This document shows, piece after piece, positions 1-9,550 of a DNA stretch of 64,000 nucleotides. A program made the position numbers and the translations under genes. Source of the stretch: Aristolochia californica (taxonomy: Eukaryota; Streptophyta; Magnoliopsida; Piperales; Aristolochiaceae). The notes below the pieces were generated by a model. The model was not told the DNA's origin. It ran no database searches and saw only the letters and a program-made list of their open reading frames with translations. Every line of letters begins with the position of its first letter. Within the stretch, counting starts at the first letter, position 1. The stretch covers positions 24,711,137 to 24,775,136 of the forward strand of contig JARWKL010000014.1 of NCBI GenBank assembly GCA_029961685.1, read 5' to 3'.

Positions 1-7
1 TCGTCAA

Positions 8-18
8 CTCTGATACCA
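8..18 (-). promoter_or_regulatory. tRNA-iMet primer-binding site of the left-edge LTR element
   Basis: The minus strand reads TGGTATCAGAG, 2 nt from the LTR beginning at 21. This is the usual minus-strand priming site in plant LTR elements and fixes the element's orientation. Confidence 0.7.
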
Positions 19-20
19 GT

Positions 21-816
21 TGTCACACCATTACATCGGGCTAGGACTCAATCCTAAAACATCGGTGTGCAACCAAACTTGCTTTATGCGAAAAGTAGGC
101 TAGTAAAACTCTTTTTTAAGAGGAAACAACATCACAATGAAGAGAAATGTGTTCTACCAAAAATGGGGTATTCTTTGCACGAATTTGAAGATGTTCCAAA
201 TGATTTACAAGACCTTATTTATAGGCCAAATAGAGATGAGCTCCTTTATCCCTTATTCAAACCCTAGCCAATGAGAAATTACCACCTAAACAAGGCAAAT
301 CTCAAGGTTATTCAAATTCAAACAAGACATTTTCACATGCCTAAAATCTCTCAAAAAATTCTATCCAAATCCGTTTGGATAGAATTTTGGACCCAAAAAC
401 CAGTTGTTGGTTGCTACCAACTCATGCATGGCCATACTCTGTGTGTGCACGCACCCCGCGCCAGTCGATCCCATGCACCTGGCCGCACGTCCACGTGCCC
501 TACCGCGTTCTCACGCAAGTTGTTGCTCACTTGCACGCATGGGCCTTGCCGGCATGGCCCCTACGCCCCAATTGTTACAACATTGGCTATTTCATGTCAA
601 GTTCGTGTTTTTGGACCCTATGAGGGTGTTGTTGCCGCCAATTGTTTTTTTTTATGACTAGGGGGTGCCTTACCACCTTGAAAACACCATTTTGACACCA
701 CTGCCAGTGTTTTCTATTTTGGCCACGTGACACACGAATTTGCCAAAATCGGCTATGTCGGTTATGCCGCATCCACCTACAACTGTGTTGCCCATGTTGC
801 ATCCGCTCGCATATCA
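21..816 (-). mobile_element. 5' LTR of a gypsy-like element running off the left edge
   Basis: Bases 21-816 match 33258-34113 in the same orientation along their length. Each begins TGTCAC and ends TATCA. Just outside the left end, at 8-18, is a minus-strand primer-binding site (TGGTATCAGAG, complementary to the initiator tRNA-Met 3' end), separated by 2 nt. The element interior therefore extends left, out of the window. There is no coding potential in the LTR. The flank at 817-961 is unassigned. Confidence 0.7.
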
Positions 817-961
817 TAAGGTCACTAAAAGCTACAAATGACACATAAAAATTTCCTATTTTAGACACTTTCCAAAGAAACAACCATAGCTTTCCCACTA
901 AGAGTCCAAATCAAGTGAAGTTTTAATTGATTAGCTTAATTTATTATGTGATATAATGCTT
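817..961. other. Spacer between gypsy LTR and EPRV A
   Basis: Nothing recognised in this stretch. Confidence 0.6.
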
Positions 962-1652
962 GAGATTACATAACAAGAATAATATAAACAGTTACTTTGG
1001 AGATCAAATAAGAAACATGCGGAAATGAACAATACAAACGTTTACTGTAGAGATTCATATATTTATATAAGTGCGAAAGATAAAAAAAAAACACATACTA
1101 TGGAGATTCTATTATTACAAACATGCAGAAATTTAAAAAACATTGCTCAAGTGAGGAAGATAACAAAAACACATACTATGGATATTCTATTATTAAAAAC
1201 ATGAGGAAATATAAAATTTTTTCAAAATACAAATAAAAACTATTACATACAACCTACTCCCGAAGTTACCAACCGTGTTACCGGTCCGCTCCTTCTTTAA
1301 TTACTCAGCCAGGAGGTTGTTTGCACATACCGTGCTAGCCGAAAAATCGTCGCCAGAAATCGGAACGTTGCTTCTTCTCGACTTCACCTTCAATTTTCTC
1401 GGATTGATTTTCGAATGCCCTTAAAAACTTCGCTGCTTCGATTTTTTAGGTGCAGGGTTGAAATTCTTTCCGCATTTACCCTTAAATGAAGGGTTTTAGT
1501 TTAAAGACAAAAGGTATCTTTAGTCTTTTTTATTTTTCTTTTATGCCCTTGCATTATTACCTTTCGGCGCCGAAAGCAAGGGTAGAGATGTCTTCTCCTT
1601 TTCTGATGTCATCTTGCTGACGTAAATGAATCTTTCTTTTCTAACGTCTTCT
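962..1652 (-). promoter_or_regulatory. EPRV A intergenic (promoter-type) region
   Basis: Non-coding and repeated at 8689-9400 in copy B. It holds a perfect 16-bp palindrome (1561-1576), a TGATGTCA palindrome (1604-1611) next to TGACGTAA (1618-1625), which resembles the as-1 enhancer motif of caulimovirus promoters, and a minus-strand TATATAAATA box near 1055-1065. Regulatory function is inferred. Confidence 0.4.
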
Positions 1653-3078
1653 TTAGTCTAACGTACTATCTTCTGACAGCTTTCGTTCTTTGCACAATTG
1701 ACAGGTGTGCATCTTCTGGAAGGATTTCTGAGCCATTTTGCAGCAACCATTTTTTGTTGTTTTGGTTAAGGGAATATTACCTTTTAGTAATTTTCTCAGT
1801 GTTTCTTCGAGACTCTTCTAAACTGTTGCAGGAGTCTCCTTATAGCTCTTGGCTACAATCGTCAGTGAGACCGATGTCTTGTAGACAAACTTTTTCTTCT
1901 TCATAACCAGTTCCTCAATGTACTGAGTCAGAGTCTTGAGTCTTTGTATACGTCTGGTTGGCCAAACTAACTCGGGGCATGGCTTTGCTTTTGGAACATG
2001 TCTGGGGTCATATCCATTAGCGTCGCCTTCTTTGACAACTTCAAGCGTGATTACAAAAATATTGGGGAATAGCTTGATATTATCAATTACTTCGTCAATG
2101 CAAGAAACAAATTCAAGTCGGATCCCGTTGCATTTTGTTATGGAGATAAAGCTTTTGCAAGCCTCCATAATTTCTTTAGGCATTCTCTCAAGAACCTACA
2201 AATCGGCAACTTGCAACAGAATCGGCCCTCTAAATCCATACGTGTAGAGCATGTACACATATTTTGAGTCAACATCTTGATTCGGTACCAATTGATTCCA
2301 GCGATTGCTAGAGTCAGTGGTGAAAAAGGAAGTATTCATACATAGGCCAATTTGATCATTCCAGCGTTGAAATTGAACCATATGTTCAACCGATTTTTTA
2401 GACCTAACATTGTCCACCTTTTGAGAGCGTAGTGAAGGTTCTTCAGACATGATGTCCGAAATATTTAAAGGTGTGAATTTTTGAAGATAATCAAACTCAT
2501 TAAGGCTTGGTGCTTTGTCGAGTTTACCCAGCCTTTGCAACCTAGTAACTTCCGACAAGGGTAACTAACTTGGCTGTGAAAGATTTCTTTTTCATTAGCC
2601 CTTCCATCTCTAGATTTTCTGGAGTCTTTATGGCTTCCTTTCTAACTCTAGACTGGTAGGTAGAAGTGTCTATTTCCTCTATCTTGGAATAAGATGGAGT
2701 TATGGTTTCCTTTTCTAGTGATACTAGACTGGTAGAAACCCCGATTCGACCAGTGTTCAACTAAATACTACAGTCATCCGTCTGCAATAATGCACACGTT
2801 GTTGCTTCCTTGTCCAGCGGAGGGGATCCAGTAGAAGTCCTGGAAGAGCTTGGCGAATCACGCCTTTTCTTAAGTTCTTTTAACTCTTCAGTTAATTCCT
2901 TAACGTTGAGTTGTAAGTCTTCACCGTTTAGCCCTTAATGGGTACAATTCTCAGTAAGTTCTCCTTGTTCAGATAAAATGAGGAGATTGTCAAGTAGAGA
3001 TTGGAGAGTTGAGAGCAATACCATAATCATTGACATTGTAGCCGCAAGATATTCAAGTGTGTCTCCAAGCTTATCCAT
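1653..3078 (-). pseudogene. EPRV A downstream ORF (ORF2), function unknown, with in-frame stops
   Basis: Starts just after RNase H (ATG at 3078-3076). The N-terminal part is hydrophobic and heptad-like, followed by a charged lysine and glutamate segment that may form a coiled coil, then a conserved C-terminal domain (open pieces 2760-2542, 2558-2196, 2183-1818). Stops occur at 2937-2935 and near 2765, with a frameshift near 2550. The TAG at 1820-1818 is CAG in copy B, and reading on reaches TAA at 1655-1653, giving about 475 codons ending in a short Cys-rich tail (HTCQLCKE). Its place matches ORF VI of caulimoviruses and ORF2 of florendoviruses. No function is assigned. Confidence 0.6.
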
Positions 3079-3087
3079 TGTACCTTT

Positions 3088-3399
3088 CTAAGACATAGAA
3101 AACTCTCGAGTAAGAGTATCAAGTAAATAATTTTCATCTCCTTTAATATGCTCGACAATAAAAGAGAATTGAAAGAACCACTGTTGCCAGTGGAGTAACC
3201 TACCACGACAGAGAGAATCCTCTAAATTTCTTTTCATAAAACTACCAAAATTCTTACAATTAGTTCTAACTAGAAATTCTTTAGGGGCAAGATGTATGTA
3301 AAATTTCTTTATCCCATTTTTTACCGCTAAAGTTTCTTTTTCATATGAATGATAAATAACTTCAGGAGATGTAAACATTCCTGAAGTATATTTACACAT
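3088..3399 (-). pseudogene. EPRV A RNase H domain fragment
   Basis: A 103-aa open piece contains YEKETLAVKNGIKKFYIHL, a VRTNCKNF segment (Asp of the usual RTDCK changed to Asn), and ends with IKGDENYLLDTLTRE, typical of the end of retroelement RNase H. The N-terminal TDAS segment lies upstream of a frameshift. Confidence 0.75.
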
Positions 3400-3419
3400 T
3401 CTTTCAAAATCCTCTATTT

Positions 3420-4384
3420 TACATTTTAGTACCCTTGCCCATGTATGCTTTGAGGCGTCGGTTTCTGAAATTAGTTTTCATTTGGATCAAGTAGTGTTAA
3501 CACCAGGAGACGGGTTAACATCTATTTGATCATAATGACCCTTGAACTATCCTCGGGTGACCATTCCCAACGGATATCTTTTTTCAACTTCTGTCGGAAA
3601 GGTTTTTTAATTTCTAATAAGTTTTCAATGAATTGTTCAGCATACGTTAGACATCCTAAAAACCTTTGAAGTTGTTTTATGTCTTCTATTTCATTCATTT
3701 TTTTCCATAATATGGTTTTGGAGAACTATTTCTCCTTTAGAAATGTTTAATCCTCAAAAATCTATTATAGTACAGAACAACTCTTATTTCTTTTTGTTGA
3801 GGGTAATCCCAACATTTTTTTAAGGCAATTAATACCTTGAGAAATTGTTCCTTATGTTGGTCTTCGTTTTCAGAGAAAACAAGGATATCGTTAACATGAA
3901 CTAAAAATAATTTGAAGAATGGTTTGAGGATATCATCCATTCTCCTTGAAATATGTTTGGTGCTTGTTTTAACTTGAAGGGCATGACAAGCCATTCGTAG
4001 TGTCCCGAGGGACTGCTGAATGCAGTTAGGGGAATGGCTCTTTCGGTTAACCAAATTTTCCAAATCTTGACTTGCAGTCAAATTTGGAGAACAATTGTTT
4101 TCCTCGTATTACAACTATTAGCCTTTCTTTGTTATGAAGGTAATATTCGTCCATTTTAGTGGTTTCATTAACTTTTTTATAGTTAATAACCATTCTTTCT
4201 TTTCCACGTTTGATCTCCGCATGATTCCTAACAAAGAATGTCAGAAATGTGTGTGGAGAGTAACTTGCTCGAGTTAATCCTAAGTTAAGAAAACCATTTA
4301 TCTGAGTTGAGAATTCTTCAACATCAATTGGGGTCTAAACCATAGGTTTTTCTCGAATCTCTTATTCAGGATCAATAAGAGGAA
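3420..4384 (-). pseudogene. EPRV A reverse transcriptase, broken
   Basis: The open piece 4081-3737 contains MDDILKPFFKLFLVHVNDILVFSE; the catalytic YVDD reads HVND, and the first catalytic aspartate is replaced by Asn. The thumb region downstream (around 3740-3560) is frameshifted. RT would copy the terminally redundant RNA into DNA. Inactive. Confidence 0.75.
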
Positions 4385-4389
4385 CTTCA

Positions 4390-4510
4390 AGTTTTTTTTA
4401 GAGTGTCTCGAAGCAGAGTGTGTCTAGCAATACAGTATGTATTGCCAGTATCTATGAGAGCGAGTATATGGAATTTAATATATCCCGGGAGTTTTAGCAT
4501 AATCGTGATA
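4390..4510 (-). pseudogene. EPRV A aspartic protease remnant
   Basis: Minus-strand translation shows an ALIDTGNTY active-site segment corresponding to ALVDTGSTY in copy B. The remainder of the protease and the linker to RT are deleted at about 4384, so only the N-terminal third remains. Confidence 0.6.
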
Positions 4511-4689
4511 TATGAGGATACTCATTCAGAAATTATCCCTGATGAGTCTGACATATTTTCTGAGTTTTCCAAAGTGGAAGACTCTGTTTTGAGATGAAGT
4601 TCATAAACCTCATCGTTTGACTAGATATCATCATGATGACAGATTTCCAGCCCTTTTTCTTCGGCTAATACCATATAGGTATTGTATTT

Positions 4690-6479
4690 CTATTTTTTCT
4701 TATCATTAGGACAATCGCGAGCGAAGTGTCTTTCTTTCTGGCATATCCAACACTTGCATTTGCTAGGGGGTTTCCCCTTCGAACAGTATGTATTTGACCC
4801 TTTACTGGATGTGGTGGGGCCAGAATTTGTTCTTTTTCCAAAGTATCTCTTTCTAGGAGTGTATACTTAGTTTGTGAAATTTTTTGTATCCTAAAATTTT
4901 TCTTTCGGAATTTTTTAGGATATTTTTTATACTTCTGGTTGTGGTTCTGACAACCATAAGCTCCACCATTTTGGTTCTATTTTAAACAATATAATGTTTG
5001 TTTATATGCTTTACTACTTTTCTTTTACAGCCTTTGCGTTTCACAGAAATTTGCCAACATGTTTTGTACAAACTTGCGTCTTCTTCTGAGAGTGTCTCCC
5101 CTTAAGAAAATTCCATGGTACAAGGTGGAAACACTAGGTTATTTTGCCAGTAATTTGTGACAAAGTGTTTTTCAAAGACTTTCGTAAAAGGTGCTGGTAA
5201 TTTTGAATAAAATATTGGCAGATAAGGTCTCCGGTCATCATTAATTAATTTAAAGAAATAGCTTGCAAATTCGTAATAATATTTCTCACAAAAACATATG
5301 TTAAAAATTTGTAACTTGTTTAAGTTTTGAAGTGTTTCTAATCTCTTTCGAGTTTTAGTATGCTCATGTTGAGATTCTAGGGTTAGATGTATTCCTAGAC
5401 ATTCATTGGATATTCTTGCAACAATTCCTTTCAAAAGTGTAGCAATGGATGTTCCTTCAGATGGTAACCTTTGATCTTCAGGAAGGTTGTCCCACCAATT
5501 TGCTACAATACCTTGTAAAGTATGGGTAAAGAAGTTAAATGTTGAATCTCTATCCCCAAGATTCATGCATATTTGCAGCATTGCTCTTGCTTCATTCTCA
5601 GTCTTTAAGGATTTTTTCTGCATCTTTGGGGCAATCCAAATTGAGATAAAATCCAAACAGGTTTATGCTATCAATGGACCAATGTCCTTCGGTAGCATTT
5701 TTCGAATCGACATTGGTGTATTTTGTCAAATACTTTTGTCCTCCTAAGGATATTTTAGAGTCAAAGTATCTTTCTTTGTCTTGAAAGTTGTCTGCCATGA
5801 CAGTTTCTTGTACTGTTTCTCTTACTCTTGATGATTCAGCTTCATTGTTGCCTAGAAGCATCCTAAATCTTTTACCAAGATCATCTGCCATTTTGTCTTT
5901 AGCAGAGAAGTCATTTTTCTTGGTAATTTCTTCTGCAACTTTGTCAGAGTCCCATGCCTCTAGTTCGATGTATTATTGCTCTTTTTTTTTACTGGAAGAT
6001 GGTTTTTTTTCTTGATCATAATATATCGGTTGTCTACTGAAAGTATTATATTCAGCGTAAATTTCATCATTGGTGGAAAATGATTCTTTGGAAGCGAAAA
6101 ATTGTGAAAGTTAGGGATCTTTTCTTCTGGGTGCAATGCATGGTGCTATGCATACTAATTTTTCAAGACATCCAGTAATGTCAAGAAGGCCTAATAGTAA
6201 TAGAGTTTCCATATCAATTAGATAGAAAAACTCATTCATATTAGAAACTCTTTTAAAAAGATATTTCTTTGAGTTTCTTCTTACTCTCATGATCTTACAT
6301 AAAAGATTATAAGATCTTTTGTTATATCTTATCCATCTAGAAAGATACAAGAAATGGGAAGCAATTGTATCATCTTCTGGATAAATATTTTCTCTTTGTT
6401 GTAGAACTAGAATTCTTCCTGCTCTCAACAATTTTAAATGATCTCTTAAATTTTTTCTATAGTTCATTCTCGTCTCCAA
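4690..6479 (-). pseudogene. EPRV A coat-protein region with CCHC zinc knuckle
   Basis: Open pieces lie at 6479-6111, 5891-5598 and 5656-5102. The last carries a capsid-like helical segment with WWDNLPEDQR and FCEKYYYEFASYF, matching copies B and C at the equivalent place. A zinc knuckle, CKCWICQKERHFARDC (CX2CX4HX4C), is at 4758-4711. The caulimovirid coat protein binds nucleic acid through this motif. Frameshifts separate the pieces. Confidence 0.7.
4711..4758 (-). other. EPRV A coat-protein zinc knuckle
   Basis: Minus-strand translation gives CKCWICQKERHFARDC, a CX2CX4HX4C knuckle with a third upstream cysteine as in caulimovirid capsids. The equivalent in copy B is at 15652-15699. Confidence 0.8.
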
Positions 6480-6879
6480 GGTGTAAAAGGACTTTTATAC
6501 CATGATGGGACAAATGAAGAACTTAAGTGTTCTTTTAATGCTAAGATTTCTTTAAGAAATCTTGCAGTTTGACTTTTTTTAGATTGTCTAAACTTTTTTT
6601 AGTTATGTTAATTATTTTACGAAAACAAGACTATTTCTTTGGTCAATCTTTTCTAGAATGTTATCTAGGATAGTTTGACATTTTATAATTCTCTGTGTCG
6701 ATGTTCATCATAGAGAAAGTTTACTTTCTACTGCAAATCATCAATAGCATTTTTTAGTCTATTAAGGGTCTTACTATAAGACTCTAAAGCTTGGTTGGAA
6801 AAAGTGACTATTCTTTGTAAGTCATTGTTCCCTTGGGCTAGGCCTAAGGCATTATATGGACTATGTGCCATCATCGATG

Positions 6880-8040
6880 TGAAGTGGAACATAGGCATTG
6901 GGCCTTGGTTGAATTCTATTTTTTGACCAGTTATTTGCGTATATTTTTAGGGACAAGGTATCCTAGATATGCTTGTTGTCTAAATCTATTTGTAGGTTGG
7001 GCCAGGTTGTGAATGATATAGGGCCTAAACCTAAATTTGCTCTAACTCCTCCGAGTAAGGCTTTTTCAAAATTATTCTTCACTTAGTTATCTACGATAGC
7101 TGCTATGAAGGGTAAATTTTGGTTTATTCGTATTAGGGGATCTAATCCTATACGAACTAATCCATAGTGGATGTATTTGAATCTTTTTAGTTTGGCTAAA
7201 TCTGATTCGTTTAAAACTCGGTAGCAAAAGGTACCAGAGTCAGTATCTTGTATTTCTACAAATAGTTCCTTCTAGAAGACGAAGGATTTTTTCTGGAATC
7301 CTATCTAGTCTTTTTTATAAACTTCAATAATCCTAGGTATATTGATTTTCCAATTCTGTCCATCCTGCAAAAGGTTAGGATGTTCTTTGTATTCTCCTTG
7401 TGTTTCATGGTGTACATGAACACTTTGCTGGAGAGATGTACATTCTATGCCTATGGGTTCAGACATTTAATCATTTTAGTTGAGACGTAGTCTCTTCTAA
7501 TTTTTGGAACAATATCTGAAGTAATCGTCACAATTGGTATAATGTTATGAACAGAGAGGCATGTTGCATAACAAGTTCTCTTAGTTCATCTTTGTCTGTT
7601 AGAGTGCAGATGTCTCGTATAAGATGATCTTTGTCTACACTCTATTGACTTTTTTACTTCAGCTATTTTACAAATAACCTCTTGTAATTATTTTCTACTT
7701 GATTTTGCATTAACCAATTTAGTTTCATTTCTCGAATAGGCTCTAATATTCGAGAGTGTTCAAATTAATGATCTACAAAAATTTGTAGATCTATAAAGAG
7801 ATTTACTGTGGGTTGGGTAAATTGTCCTTCTATTATTTCAAGGTGAGCTTTTATCCCTCTTTGGAGTAATTTCACCTGTTCATTTACGTCGCTCTCCATT
7901 GCAAAGCATAGGAAAGCTACGTATTTTGCAGTGTATTTTTCAAAGCAACTTTTCATCCAGAAATTATGATGAATGTCACCTAATAAAACCATTATATTGT
8001 TTAAAATTGGATTTTCTTTGTCGTGTCATCCATGTGGATA
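6880..8040 (-). pseudogene. EPRV A movement-protein region, broken
   Basis: Begins just downstream of the primer-binding site. Around 6975-7070 the minus strand encodes a segment with ANLGLGP and TWPNLQIDL, typical of the 30K-superfamily movement proteins of caulimovirids (cell-to-cell movement via plasmodesmata). The longest open piece is 7992-7765 (75 aa). Numerous stops occur between. About 370 bp present in copy B (22349-22744) is deleted near 6901, removing the C-terminal part of the domain. Not functional. Confidence 0.6.
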
Positions 8041-8085
8041 GCCTATTATTGGACAGACAAGTTTATCCAATTTTTAACATTGTGT

Positions 8086-8095
8086 TCTGATACCA
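8086..8095 (-). promoter_or_regulatory. EPRV A tRNA-Met primer-binding site
   Basis: The minus strand reads TGGTATCAGA followed by ACA. It is slightly decayed compared with TGGTATCAGAGCCA in copy B at 24054-24041. Confidence 0.75.
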
Positions 8096-8096
8096 C

Positions 8097-8688
8097 AATT
8101 TAAAGACAACTAGATTCACAGCTAAAATAATTGAATTTAAAGACAACTAGATTCGCATCTAAAATAATACAATGAGTGACTGAGAATGCGGTTACATGGC
8201 ATTGTGACATCTGGGAACGATGTTGTTCCATAGAGGGGACGGATTACATCTCTTCGAGCTGGTAGCCCTACACCGGGAAGTATTCCAGCCTATATAACAT
8301 GTATCTCAATCTATCAAGGATATTATGATCCTAATCACACAACAGTAATCCCTAACAGTAGACTTACTTAAAACAGTGACATAATAGTTTCTAACAGGAC
8401 CAACATGACTTTTGCTGCTACTTAGTATTATTCGGGGTTTGACCCTATTCCTGTCGACTTACCACCAAGTGGACTAAATCGCTATGTGACCACGCCATTT
8501 TCAAAAGTTCCTAAGCCGTACTTACCAACCGATGTGGCTCCTCGACTGCTTCAGCAAGGTAGATCGCAGCTCTGTTTCGTTTTCTACCTCAGAGCATAGC
8601 CGAATAACACTAAGTGCCTCACTTCGATCTTATTTGGCACTATTTTGATATTATTCAAGTGACATTATTCAAAACAAGTACTGTTGAG
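8097..8688 (-). other. EPRV leader segment joining copies A and B
   Basis: Non-coding junction between the copy A primer-binding site and the start of the copy B intergenic region. It begins with an imperfect 37-bp tandem duplication (8097-8133 and 8134-8170). A minus-strand TATA-like TGTTATATAGG lies near 8288-8298. In a circular viral genome this would be the leader of the full-length RNA. There is no equivalent outside copy B at 24078. Confidence 0.5.
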
Positions 8689-9400
8689 ATTACATAACAA
8701 GGATAATATAAATAGTTACTTTGGAGATCAAATAAGAAACATGCGGAAATGAACAGTACAAACATTTACTGTAGAGATTCATAAATTTATATAAGTGTGG
8801 AAGATAACAAAACACTGTGGAGATTCTATTATTACAAACATGCAGAAATTTAAAAAACATTGTTCAAGCTCAGAAGATAACAAAAACACATTCTGTGGAG
8901 ATTCTATTATTACAAACATGAGGAAATATAAAATTTGTTCAAAATACAAATAAAAACTATTACATACAACCTACTCCCGAAGTTAACAACCTTGTTACCG
9001 GTCGGCTCCCTCTTTAACTACTCAGCCATGAGATTGTTTGCACAAACCGTGCTTGCCAGAAAATCGTCACCGAAAATCGCTACTTCGCTTCTTCTCGACT
9101 TCGCCTTTAGTTTTCTCTAATTGATTTTTGAATGCCCAGAACCACTTCGCTGCTACGATTTTATAGGCGGAGGGTTGAAATTCATTTTGCTTTTACCCTT
9201 AAACGAAGAGGTTTAGTTTAAAGACAAAGGGTATCTTTTGTCTTTTTGATTTTCCATTTATGCTCTTGCATTATTACCTTTCGGTGCCAAAAGCAGGGGT
9301 AAAGATGTCTTTTCTTTTTTTGACGTCTTCTTGCAGACGTAAAGGAATCTTTCTTTTTGTACGTCATTTTCAGTCTGACGTACAGTCTTCTAACGGCTTT
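8689..9400 (-). promoter_or_regulatory. EPRV B intergenic (promoter-type) region
   Basis: Similar to 962-1652 in copy A along its length. It includes several TGACGT-type motifs (around 9320-9380) and the minus-strand TATATAA near 8790. The copy A palindrome is decayed here. Confidence 0.4.
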
Positions 9401-9550
9401 CATTCTTTGCACAGTTGACAAGTGTGCATCTTCTGGAAGGATTTATGAGTCATTTTACAGAAACATTCATTTGTTGTTTTGCTGTAGGGAATATTACCTT
9501 TTTGTAATTTCCTCAGCGTTTCCGCGAGGCTCTTCTGAACTGTTGTTGGA

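Larger units (their letters stand above)
962..8097 (-). mobile_element. Endogenous pararetrovirus copy A (Caulimoviridae), degenerate
   Basis: In minus-strand order: primer-binding site (8086-8095), movement-protein region, coat protein with zinc knuckle, aspartic protease, reverse transcriptase, RNase H, a separate downstream ORF, then a non-coding region. This order, the missing integrase and the tRNA-Met site mark Caulimoviridae. The single MP-to-RNase H polyprotein followed by one further ORF resembles florendoviruses; the genus is inferred. Many stops and frameshifts are present. Relative to copy B it lacks about 455 bp between protease and RT (near 4384) and about 370 bp near 6901. Copy B follows head to tail at 8689. 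Confidence 0.85.

Noticed and set aside
67..898. Overlapping open frames of up to 128 codons on both strands
   Set aside because: They lie inside a gypsy-like LTR that recurs at 33258-34113 with the frames not conserved.
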